In this document: positions 6,255-14,461 of the stretch, piece by piece
Position numbering within the stretch: the stretch's first letter is position 1
How the letters are laid out: each line of letters opens with the position of its first letter
Assembly: GCA_016213725.1 (NCBI GenBank)
Contig: JACQZS010000252.1
Location: 1 to 61,049 of the forward strand
DNA length: 61,049 nt
DNA from: Acidobacteriota bacterium
Lineage (GTDB): Bacteria > Acidobacteriota > Terriglobia > Bryobacterales > Bryobacteraceae
Direction of reading: 5' to 3'
The notes under the pieces: generated by a model
Databases searched by the model: none
Told to the model about the DNA's origin: nothing
What the model saw: only the letters and a program-made list of their open reading frames with translations
Program-made: the position numbers and the translations under genes

Positions 6255-7583
6255 ATGCCGTCTATCCGTGCACGTGAACTGTGGATGGTGATCGCGCTGA
6301 GGCTGGCCGCCGCGGCGCAGATTCCCGATTCGCCCGATGCAGTGGTGGCGGGCATTCCGGTGAACTACAGGGAGGCCAAGGCGGGCACGTACGCCCTGCC
6401 CGAAGCCCTGAAGCTGAACAGCGGCAAGCCCGTGAAAGACGCCAAAACGTGGACGAAAGTGCGGCGTCCGGAGGTGATCCGGCTCATCGAAGAGAACTGG
6501 TTCGGCCATGCGCCGGGGCGGCCGAAGGAGATGTCTTTTGAAGTGACGGATGCGGGCACTCCGGCCTACGGCGGGAAGGCTCTGCGGCGCCAGGTGACCA
6601 TCCGCTTCACGAAAGACGGCCGGGGCCCGAGCATGGACCTGCTGCTACATCTGCCCGCCAACGCCCAAGGCCGCGTGCCGGTGCTGCTGAACATGAGCTT
6701 CTTCGCGAACAACCTGGCGGTTACGGATTCGGGCGTGAAGGTGGGGCGGCGCTGGGACCGGAACACGAAAACGCAGGTGCCGGCCGAGCCGCCGCCGCCG
6801 CCAGCGGCGGGCGCGCCGGCGCGTCCACGCTTCCCGGGCTTTCCGGTGGAGCAGTTTCTGGCGGCCGGTATCGGCGTGGCCACGTTCAACAAAGACGACC
6901 TGGCGCCGGATTTCCCCGGCTCGGAAGCGATGGGGGTGAAAGGGCTCTATCTCAAGGCAGGCCAGGCGAAACCGGGAGACGGCGAATGGGGCGCCATCGC
7001 GGCATGGGCCTGGGGCGCCAGCCGCGCGCTGGATTATCTCCAAACCGACCGGGGCGTGGATGCCAAACGCGTGGCCATCCACGGCGTCTCAAGGCTGGGC
7101 AAGACGGCATTGTGGGCCGGAGCCTCCGACGAGCGCCTGGCCATGGTGATAGCCAGTTGTTCGGGGGAAGGCGGCGCAGCCATCGCCCGCCGGAACTACG
7201 GCGAAACGCTGGCGCACATGGCCGAGCCAACACGCTTCCCCTATCAGTTCGCTGCGAACTACGCGAAGTTCTCCGGCAAGGTGAACGAGTGGCCGGTGGA
7301 CGCGAACCTGCTGCTGGCGGCGATTGCGCCGCGGCCGCTGCTGCTGCAGACGGGCAGTACGGACAAGTGGTCCGACCCCTATGGCGAATTTCTCGCCGCG
7401 GTGGCCGCCGGGCCGGTTTACGAACTGCTGGGCAAGCAGGCTCTGGGCACTACGAAGTTTCCCGCCGCGGGTGAGCCGATACTCCACGACCTGGGCTACT
7501 CCATGCACGACGGCGGGCACGGTACCGTGCCTGCCGATTTCGGCATCTACATCCGGTTCATGCGGCAGCACTTCATGAAGTAG
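6255..7583 (+). CDS. Secreted CE15-type glucuronoyl esterase / acetylxylan-esterase-like hydrolase
   Basis: A 442-residue alpha/beta hydrolase with a short N-terminal hydrophobic stretch ending AAAAQ. The nucleophile is Ser279 in HGVSRLGKTALWAG, which matches the bacterial CE15 signature G(V/C)SRxGK. SGEGGAA (about 303-309) and the C-terminal His422 in MHDGGHG complete the expected machinery. CE15 enzymes cleave the ester between lignin alcohols and glucuronate on xylan, but related family members with other substrates exist. A Pro-rich insert lies near residues 176-195. TAGGAT ends 6 nt before the ATG, so the message is probably leaderless; a second in-frame ATG lies 10 codons later. It is convergent with the sulfatase and near an Oar-like receptor, a plausible plant- or algal-polysaccharide module. 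Confidence 0.82.
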   Translation: MPSIRARELWMVIALRLAAAAQIPDSPDAVVAGIPVNYREAKAGTYALPEALKLNSGKPVKDAKTWTKVRRPEVIRLIEENWFGHAPGRPKEMSFEVTDAGTPAYGGKALRRQVTIRFTKDGRGPSMDLLLHLPANAQGRVPVLLNMSFFANNLAVTDSGVKVGRRWDRNTKTQVPAEPPPPPAAGAPARPRFPGFPVEQFLAAGIGVATFNKDDLAPDFPGSEAMGVKGLYLKAGQAKPGDGEWGAIAAWAWGASRALDYLQTDRGVDAKRVAIHGVSRLGKTALWAGASDERLAMVIASCSGEGGAAIARRNYGETLAHMAEPTRFPYQFAANYAKFSGKVNEWPVDANLLLAAIAPRPLLLQTGSTDKWSDPYGEFLAAVAAGPVYELLGKQALGTTKFPAAGEPILHDLGYSMHDGGHGTVPADFGIYIRFMRQHFMK

Positions 7584-7606
7584 GCCGGGGCGCACCCGGC
7601 CTGCTG

Positions 7607-9067
7607 CTAGCCGCGTGCGCCAGGGCGCGGCACGGGACCGGGATAGTTGGCTCCGTAAAGCATGGGCTTCGGGCGCAGCTGAAGTTTGCCTCCAGACACC
7701 CACTGCTCTCCGCGCACCTCGAGGTGGCTGACCATGCGGGAGCGCCATTGGCGGAGCATTTCGGCGTCCTGCGATTCGTTGAGTTCGTGCGGATCGGCGG
7801 CGAGGTGGAAGAGTTGCTCCGATCCGTCCTGGGCGTGGAAGATGTACTTCCATTTGCCGTCGGTGAGGGCGGTCCAGTGGTTGGAGGGGCTGTAACAGAC
7901 GTCGTGCTCGAGGTCGATGAACTCGCGCGAAGGGTGGAAGAGGCTCTGGCCGTTGCAGAGGTCCGGCAGAGAGGCTCCGGCGGCCTGGGCGAAGGTGGGG
8001 AAGATGTCGCGGATCTCGACCGGGGTCGGGTTGACCGAGGCGCGCGGAGCGCCTGGTCCGCGGAGCAGCATGGGGATGCGAGCGGAGGATTCGTAGGCGT
8101 AGGACTTGCGCCACAGGTTGTGGTCGCCGGTCATGTCGCCGTGGTCGGAGACAAAGACGATGACGGTTTCATCGAGGATGCGGCGCTTTTCCAGAACTTC
8201 AAGGATGCGGCCGACTTGCTCGTCGATGAAGGTGACTGAACCGGAGTAGCCGATGCGGGCGTTGCGCACGGCCTCTTGGCCCATGGCGCCGTGCCAGATG
8301 TCATCGCGCTGCCCGCTGCGGGGCTCGTACTTGGCGGCCCAGGCGCCGACCTGCGCCTTGGGCAGCGGCGCGTCCGCATAGCGGTTCCAGAACCGCTGCG
8401 GAGGGTCGTAGGGGGAATGGGGCCGGGCGAAGCTGACCTTCAGGAAGAAGGGGTTGGGTGCGGAGTAGGACTCGAGGTAGCGCACTGCCACGTCGCCGGT
8501 CCAGGCCGTGGGGTGGAGGCGCTCCGGGAGGACGTAGGGCTTTGCCGTGTAATCGTTGAACCCGATGCCGGTGGCGTCGGGGTTGAGGTTTGGGGCCTCG
8601 GAAGCGAACCAGGCGCGGTAATCGCTCCTGAAGTCAGCGGACTCCACGCGGCCGCTCTCATCGAGGATGGTCTTGTGGAATCCGTGCAGGTGCCGCTGGG
8701 GGGTCCAGTGCATCTTGCCGATGCCGGTGGTGTAGTAGCCGGCGTCGCGCAGGACGCGCGGCATTTCGGCGGCATAGTGATCCGCCACGCGGCCGTAGCC
8801 GAGCATCCCGTGGTTCCAGGGGCTCATGCCGGTGAGCAGAGCGGCCCGGGCGGGAGTGCAGGTGGGCGTGGAGGAATACGCGTGGTTGAAACGCACGCCT
8901 TCGGCGGCAATACGGTCGAGGTTTGGTGTGTGGACCTGAGAGTTACCGTCAGAACCCAGCCAGTCGGCACGGTGCTGGTCGCTCATCAAGAGAAGCAGGT
9001 TGGGCTTCGACTGCGAAAGCGATCGCAGAAACGCCGGTGCGGCAGCAAACTGACGTCGAGTGAACAT
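7607..9067 (-). CDS. Sulfatase (type I, formylglycine-dependent)
   Basis: A 486-residue sulfatase. N-terminal metal-site motif LLLLMSDQHRADWLG is followed by the activation motif CTPARAALLTG, where Cys70 would become formylglycine through a separate FGE enzyme. Other family landmarks are GKMHW, FVSDHGDMTGDH with two metal-binding Asp/His, and DGKWKYIFH near the end. The first 20 residues are weakly hydrophobic with RR, possibly a Tat-like signal. The overall pattern is closest to the choline-sulfatase/arylsulfatase branch acting on small or sugar sulfates; the substrate is not assignable. It lies 26 nt downstream of the Oar-like receptor gene on the same strand and may be co-transcribed. Confidence 0.9.
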   Translation of the reverse strand: MFTRRQFAAAPAFLRSLSQSKPNLLLLMSDQHRADWLGSDGNSQVHTPNLDRIAAEGVRFNHAYSSTPTCTPARAALLTGMSPWNHGMLGYGRVADHYAAEMPRVLRDAGYYTTGIGKMHWTPQRHLHGFHKTILDESGRVESADFRSDYRAWFASEAPNLNPDATGIGFNDYTAKPYVLPERLHPTAWTGDVAVRYLESYSAPNPFFLKVSFARPHSPYDPPQRFWNRYADAPLPKAQVGAWAAKYEPRSGQRDDIWHGAMGQEAVRNARIGYSGSVTFIDEQVGRILEVLEKRRILDETVIVFVSDHGDMTGDHNLWRKSYAYESSARIPMLLRGPGAPRASVNPTPVEIRDIFPTFAQAAGASLPDLCNGQSLFHPSREFIDLEHDVCYSPSNHWTALTDGKWKYIFHAQDGSEQLFHLAADPHELNESQDAEMLRQWRSRMVSHLEVRGEQWVSGGKLQLRPKPMLYGANYPGPVPRPGARG

Positions 9068-9093
9068 GTTGTGTATTTTGCCGGAAAACGGGA

Positions 9094-12000
9094 TCAGTAA
9101 ATCAGTTTGAAGAAGAAGTTGATTTGGCGCTGGCCGTGTCCGCGTTCGCTCGTGATGGAGCCGAAGGCGGAGTTGGTGACGTTGGTGTTGGGGTCAGCGA
9201 ACTGGACGTGGTTGGCGGCGTTGATGCCTTCCAGGCGGAACTGGCCGGAGAGGCGTTCGGTAATCCGGAAGCGCTTCATGAGGCTCGCGTCGAGATTGTT
9301 GATACCGTCGCCGCGCACGCCGGAGAAGCGGAGCTGGGCGGTGCGGACGTTGGAAGCGAGCTGGTAGGCGGCGCGGGTTTCAAAGCCGGCGGCGGTGTTG
9401 AACCAGCGCTCGGCGCGGCGGTCGGCGACGTCGATCGGGATATTGGCGAGGTCGCCGTTGAAGATCATGTTGCCGAAACCGAGGGGATTGCCGGACTGGC
9501 CTTCGTAGGAGCCCTGAATCTGCCAGCCGCCGAAGGCGAGGTCAGCCCAGCGGTTCATGGTGCCGAAGAAGCGCTTGCCATGGCCGATGGGGAGTTCGTA
9601 GAGGACGTTGAAGGTGTAGCGGTGGGTGGAGTCCTGGTCTGAGATGGAGCGATAGGGCCGGAGGTCGCCGCCATTGAGGTAGGAGATGGCTTCCATGAAC
9701 TTGGAGTACGTCCAGTTGGTTTGGAAGAGGAGGCCGGCCGAGAGCCGCTTCTCATAATTGACCGTCAGGCTGTGATACCAGGAGAAGCCGTCGTTGGAGT
9801 TGAAGGTGATGTCGGAGAAGGAGGGGTAGGGCCGGAGGAGCTGGGAGCGCGCGATGTTGGCGCCAGTGAAAGTGGTGCCGGTGAATTGGGAGATGCCGGC
9901 GAAGGGGTTGGCCACGAGCTGGTTGAGGTAATCGATGCGCGACTGGTCCCGGGATCCGGTGGTGGAGAGGTACTGGTTGGGGGTGGCGTTGATGTTGCGG
10001 GAAGTCACCAGCTTAGTGCCGCGGTTCCCGGTGTAGCCGACCTCGAGGACGGAACGCATGGGGAGTTCGCGCTGGATGTTGAAGCTCCAGCGCTGCATGT
10101 AGCCGTCCTGAAGGCCCTGATTGTAGAAAGAGATGCCGCGGCCAACATTGGTGGCGATCCCCATGGAGCTGCCGGGGGGCGCCAGGATCCCGCCGGGGAA
10201 CGGGTTCGAGAGGGAGGCGAGGAGGTGCAGGCCGTTATCGGTGGAGGGAATGACGGTAGTGGCCAGCGAGAAGCCGGTTTGAGTGACGTCGTTGTAGTCG
10301 GAACCGGAAGCGGTGAAGAACAAGCCGTAGCCGCCGCGCAGGATGGTCTTCGGGGTGAGCTGGTAGGCCAAGCCGAATCGGGGCATGAAGTTGTTCTTGT
10401 CGCCATTCCAGAGGGAGCGGGAGGCGCCGTTGACGCCGGGGAAGATCAGGCCGCCGTTGGTATTGAAGGCGGAGGCGGGGATTTCCGCAATGGGCTTGGC
10501 GGCGTAGGCGGCTTGGGCGGCGGCGGCGTAGGGTTGCGCGCCGGGGAAGTCGAAGCCGGAGATGGAGCGGTTGTAGCGCTCGGTGAGAGGGATGTTGTAC
10601 TCCCAGCGGATGCCAAGGTTCAAGGTCAGCTTGGGGGTGATGCGCCAATCGTCCTGGAAGAAGAGGGCGGTGTACTGGCTCTGCTCCGCCTTGGAGGCGT
10701 TGACGTTGACCTGTCCGCCGCTGGGGACGCCGACCAGGAGGGAGGCCAGGCCCAGGCCGATGGGGGCGGCCGCGGCTGTATCGGTAGCCTTGGTGTAAGT
10801 GGAGTTGAACGAGAGAGCTGGAGCGATGTTGCCGTAGGCGAATGAGTTGTCGCGGTAGAGGCGGTACTCGCCGCCGATGCGGGAGGAGTGATTGCCGTGG
10901 GTTCTGGAGAGTGTGCTGCCGAAGGTCTGGCTGTAGTTGGAACCGACGCTGCCGCCGCCCTGGCTCATGGAGGTGAAAGTGTCGATACTCACGGCCGGGA
11001 AGGCCATGCCGGCCAGGTCGGCCTGCTGCCCGATCTGATTGACGAGGGAGGCGGGGAACCCGAGCGTGGTGATGTCGAAGCCGCGGCTGAGCGGCGCGTT
11101 GTAGGGCTTCATGTGGACGTAGCCGTAACGGAACTCGAGGATCATGGAGGGGCTCAGGGTGTGGACGCTATCGAAGCCGAAGCGGTCGCCTTTGGGGTTG
11201 CTGTAGGCGCCGAAAGCGATGGAGGGATAGGTCTGGGTGCTCTGTCCGAATTCGGAGAGGCCGTAGCGGCCGAAGATGCGCCAGCGGTCGGAGAAATTAT
11301 GGTCGACGCGGGTGGCGAAAGAGCGGTACTTCCAGATCTGGTTTTCGGCGCGGACGTAGTTATTGGTTCCGGTGGCGTCACCGGCGGTGTTGGGCGCGGG
11401 GTAGTAGGAGAGGATGTTCTGCGCGATGGGGGAGATGCGGTTGGCGGGGATGATGTTGCCGGCGAAGGGGGTGCGGACGACACGGCCGGCCGAGTTGAGG
11501 GTGGCGGTCATGGGGTCGTAGACCTGATAGGAGGCGCCGAGGGCGAGGAGCTTGGAGAGGTCGCCGTTGCGCTGATCCAGCGTGGGGAAAGTGCCTGTAG
11601 TGGATTGCTGGCGCTTGACCTCCATGCCTTCGTAGCCGGCGGACCAGAAGGTACGATTGCGGCCGTTGTAAAGCTTGGGGATCACGAGAGGACCGGAGAG
11701 CGTGGCGCCCCAACGCATGTAGAGCCATGGCGGATTGGCGGTGAAACGCTTCTCATCGGTGATCGGGCCGGTCTTGGGGTCATACAGCCAGCGGGACTGG
11801 AACCAGGGGACGGCGCGGATGGGGGAGTAAAGCCAGTAGGCGGTGCCGTGGAGGGTGTTGGTGCCCGACTTGGTGGTGAGGGAGACGACGGCGCCGGCGG
11901 CGCGGCCGGCGCCCGCGTCGTAAGTGGCGGTTTGCACCCGGAACTCTTCAACCATGTCCTGGGGCGGCGCCATGTAGGTGGAGGCGCCATTGGCCATGTT

Positions 12001-12585
12001 GGGGAGGCCGTCGACGAGGGCCTCGCTGTTGCCGGCGCGGGTACCGTTGACGGTGTAGGCGCCGATGAGATCCTGAGTAGGATTGCCGGGGGCGTGGCCG
12101 CCAGTGGCGGTGATGCCAGCCACGAAGCGGCCGAAGTGGTAGGCGTTGCCGCCTGCGACAGGAAGTTCCGTAATCCGTTTGGCATTGACCACTGAGCCGA
12201 GGCTGGCGCTGGCGGCATCCACCAGGGGAGCATCGCCCTGGACAGTAATCGACTCTCCGACCGCGCCCAGTTCGAGGGTCACGTCAAGCGTGATTCTGTC
12301 GTTGACTCGCACCTCCACACCGTCGCGCGTGTAGTTCTTAAAGCCGGCGAGGCTCACGGAGATGCGGTAGGTGCCGGTGATCAGGTAGGGCACGTCGTAG
12401 TTGCCCTCCGAGTTGGAAGCGGCGCGCAAAACGACGTTTGTGGAAACATTGACTACCTCCACCTGGGCGGCAACCACTGGTGCGCCAGAGGGGTCAGAGA
12501 CCTTTCCGCGAATGCTTCCGCGGGACTCCTGGGCGGAGGCAAATGGTGCGGTAAGTGCGATGAGAACTATGGCTAAGCGCAACAT
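9094..12585 (-). CDS. Oar-like TonB-dependent outer-membrane receptor with carboxypeptidase-regulatory domain
   Basis: An 1163-residue outer-membrane protein. It has a signal peptide (MLRLAIVLIALTAPFASAQ), then a carboxypeptidase-regulatory-like (CarboxypepD_reg) domain at about 22-105 (GKVSDPSGAPVVAAQVEV to VSLAGFKNYTRDGVEVRV). A plug-like domain follows (SITVQGDAPLVDA, RITELPVAGGN, YTVNGTRAGNSEALVDG), and then a long beta-barrel with many alternating aromatic strands. These proteins are greatly expanded in Acidobacteriota and are thought to import oligosaccharides or other large ligands. I chose ATG 12585 because AAGGAG lies 9 nt upstream; an in-frame TTG 9 bases earlier is less likely. The regulator gene at 12746 is divergent, and a sulfatase follows downstream. 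Confidence 0.92.
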   Translation of the reverse strand: MLRLAIVLIALTAPFASAQESRGSIRGKVSDPSGAPVVAAQVEVVNVSTNVVLRAASNSEGNYDVPYLITGTYRISVSLAGFKNYTRDGVEVRVNDRITLDVTLELGAVGESITVQGDAPLVDAASASLGSVVNAKRITELPVAGGNAYHFGRFVAGITATGGHAPGNPTQDLIGAYTVNGTRAGNSEALVDGLPNMANGASTYMAPPQDMVEEFRVQTATYDAGAGRAAGAVVSLTTKSGTNTLHGTAYWLYSPIRAVPWFQSRWLYDPKTGPITDEKRFTANPPWLYMRWGATLSGPLVIPKLYNGRNRTFWSAGYEGMEVKRQQSTTGTFPTLDQRNGDLSKLLALGASYQVYDPMTATLNSAGRVVRTPFAGNIIPANRISPIAQNILSYYPAPNTAGDATGTNNYVRAENQIWKYRSFATRVDHNFSDRWRIFGRYGLSEFGQSTQTYPSIAFGAYSNPKGDRFGFDSVHTLSPSMILEFRYGYVHMKPYNAPLSRGFDITTLGFPASLVNQIGQQADLAGMAFPAVSIDTFTSMSQGGGSVGSNYSQTFGSTLSRTHGNHSSRIGGEYRLYRDNSFAYGNIAPALSFNSTYTKATDTAAAAPIGLGLASLLVGVPSGGQVNVNASKAEQSQYTALFFQDDWRITPKLTLNLGIRWEYNIPLTERYNRSISGFDFPGAQPYAAAAQAAYAAKPIAEIPASAFNTNGGLIFPGVNGASRSLWNGDKNNFMPRFGLAYQLTPKTILRGGYGLFFTASGSDYNDVTQTGFSLATTVIPSTDNGLHLLASLSNPFPGGILAPPGSSMGIATNVGRGISFYNQGLQDGYMQRWSFNIQRELPMRSVLEVGYTGNRGTKLVTSRNINATPNQYLSTTGSRDQSRIDYLNQLVANPFAGISQFTGTTFTGANIARSQLLRPYPSFSDITFNSNDGFSWYHSLTVNYEKRLSAGLLFQTNWTYSKFMEAISYLNGGDLRPYRSISDQDSTHRYTFNVLYELPIGHGKRFFGTMNRWADLAFGGWQIQGSYEGQSGNPLGFGNMIFNGDLANIPIDVADRRAERWFNTAAGFETRAAYQLASNVRTAQLRFSGVRGDGINNLDASLMKRFRITERLSGQFRLEGINAANHVQFADPNTNVTNSAFGSITSERGHGQRQINFFFKLIY

Positions 12586-12745
12586 GCAAACCAACTCCTT
12601 GTCGAGACGCTTTGAAAGGGGACAGATTCAGATTGGCAGAAAACTAAGATCAAGGCGGAGTCAGTTACGGTTACAGCAACAGTAACGGCCTTTATCTTCA
12701 GAGGGCTAGAATAGGACAACAGGCTCGCGAGAGAGGACTACAGGA
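12586..12745. promoter_or_regulatory. Divergent intergenic region, Oar-like receptor / membrane regulator
   Basis: This 160-bp region must hold promoters for both directions. Rightward, TAGAAT (12707-12712) is a good -10 candidate. GTTAC and GTAAC form a short dyad around 12664-12686 (GTTACGGTTACAG to CAGTAACG), a possible regulator site. It is AT-richer than its surroundings. Confidence 0.45.
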
Positions 12746-14023
12746 TTGAGCGCGATATCGCCGGACAGCGTTCGAGCGGAACTGGAGAGGATCGTCGCCT
12801 CCCCGAAGTTCCGTGATGCGCCCGGATTGGTGCGATTGTTGCAGTTCGTGGTGGGCTGGGAGTTGGAGGGGCGCGGGACCGAGATCAAGGAAAGCACCAT
12901 AGCGATCGAAGTCTTCAGCCGGGGGCAGGATTTCGACGGGCGGCTGGACAATCTAGTGCGGGTGAACGCGTCGCGGCTGAGGGCCAAGCTCACGGCCTAC
13001 TATGCGGAGGAGGGGAGCGAGGACGAGGTGCACGTGGAGATCCCGCGCGGGAGCTATGTGCCGAAGTTTTCTATCGGAGGAGGGCCGCAGGCGGCGCATG
13101 AGGAGGAAACACACCCCGACCTCGGGAATAGCGAGGAGGTTGAGACGGTCGCCCGGAGGGGGTTCGGCCGGCTCTGGGTGGCGGCCGCCGCAGCATGTGT
13201 GGTTCTGGCCGTGGTGGCCTTTCTGAGTTACCGGGCAGGAGTACGAAACACGGCAGCGGGTCTGCCGGCGCGCACGCGCGAGTTGTATGCCCGATTGTGG
13301 ACCCGGCCGGTGGTGATGGTTTACCGCGTGCCGGTGTTCCTCAGGATCGAGCGGCACTACCCCGCCTTTCTGCTCTATGAAGGGCATGTGACGGCGATGA
13401 CCTACGAGAGCCTGCCTCTGCCCTCAGACGTCGACGACGAAGTGAAGCACAAACTGGGTGACCGGACGGTCCGATATGAAAACACCTGGACCGATGTGGG
13501 AGTGGCGCAGGGCATCCACTCTCTATCCACCATCTTTGGACGGGCTGGGGTGGATCTGACGATCGAAGATACCCTGAACGCTACCGCTGCCCAGTTTCGG
13601 GACAAGAACGTGATTGTGGTTTCCACTCCCTGGTTCAGCTCTCTGGTGGGGCAACTTCCGGCATTGCGTCACTTTCAGATCGAACGGAATTACCCCCGGA
13701 TCACGGGGCCGAAAACCGCGGATGGGAAGGTGACCGACTACAGGTCTGTCCGCCTGAAGGATACGGGTGCGATGATTTCAACCACCGGCTTTGTTTCCTT
13801 GGGGCCGGGCTTCTGGCCAGGCACACGCCTGCTGCGGGTCTCGGGTCTGGATCCGATTGGCGTTCAGGGGGCCGCCCGGTTCATTACCTCTGAGGCGGGC
13901 CTGGAGGAATTGGCGCGAAGGATGGGAGGAAAGATCTCTGCGCAGTTTGAAGCCGTGCTGGTGGTGAACTGTCTGAAGGGCCAGGTTTCGACGGTCACGG
14001 TGGCGGAAGTATGGCACGAATAG
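12746..14023 (+). CDS. Membrane-bound sensor/regulator with acidobacterial N-terminal domain
   Basis: A 425-residue protein. Residues 1-105 carry the compact domain seen at the N-terminus of many acidobacterial membrane sensors: VRAELERIVASPKFRDAP, then LLQFVVGWELEG, KESTIAIEVFSRG, DNLVRVNASRLRAKLTAYY and EIPRGSYVPKFS. It precedes one transmembrane helix (LWVAAAAACVVLAVVAFLSY, about 147-166) and a ~260-residue outer domain I cannot assign. CadC-like one-component membrane regulators have a similar layout, so DNA binding by the N-terminal part is an inference. The start is a TTG at 12746. The gene is divergent from the Oar-like receptor, which is its obvious candidate target. Confidence 0.65.
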   Translation: MSAISPDSVRAELERIVASPKFRDAPGLVRLLQFVVGWELEGRGTEIKESTIAIEVFSRGQDFDGRLDNLVRVNASRLRAKLTAYYAEEGSEDEVHVEIPRGSYVPKFSIGGGPQAAHEEETHPDLGNSEEVETVARRGFGRLWVAAAAACVVLAVVAFLSYRAGVRNTAAGLPARTRELYARLWTRPVVMVYRVPVFLRIERHYPAFLLYEGHVTAMTYESLPLPSDVDDEVKHKLGDRTVRYENTWTDVGVAQGIHSLSTIFGRAGVDLTIEDTLNATAAQFRDKNVIVVSTPWFSSLVGQLPALRHFQIERNYPRITGPKTADGKVTDYRSVRLKDTGAMISTTGFVSLGPGFWPGTRLLRVSGLDPIGVQGAARFITSEAGLEELARRMGGKISAQFEAVLVVNCLKGQVSTVTVAEVWHE

Positions 14024-14461
14024 CGCCAGGCTGGGTGGGGCCGAGAGTCCGGCATCGCGGTGTGGTTTTGCCTGCCGCCGGCGAACGCCGAATTCGCCCG
14101 CAGAGGGCGCGGGCCGAGCGGCCCTGAAGCAGCTTCCAAACTCGTTGGACATTCGACCGGATCTGCCACCGGACCTGCCACTTGACTTGCCGCTGAAGCC
14201 GCGTTGCGCGGCTCCTGAGCGACGTGTGAGATAGGGCGCCCTAGGACCTCAAGGCTTCATCCAAACAGGGATTTGCGGGGCGATCTGTGCGGCCAGGCTG
14301 CTGAAAACGGCTTAGATGCGACGCCTGTCGTAGAAAATTGCCACAGATCCAAAGAGCTGAAGAAGATTCGGCGAATGAAATCTTGATTGATCTGGCAACT
14401 TTGACGGCTTTCCTGTTACACTTCAGCATCCCTACTGGGCTGAAATGGAGATCACGTCTGA
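14024..14461. other. Gene-free stretch before protease gene
   Basis: About 440 bases with no supported frame or RNA gene. The right end holds a possible extended -10, TGTTACACT (14414-14422), for the protease gene; no good -35 accompanies it. GGAG lies 10 nt before the ATG at 14462. Confidence 0.45.

Noticed and set aside
9721-12195. Long plus-strand frames (over 370 and 430 codons) opposite the Oar-like receptor
   Set aside because: Low-complexity Gly/Val/Glu translations without start signals; antisense shadow of a clear TonB-dependent receptor gene.
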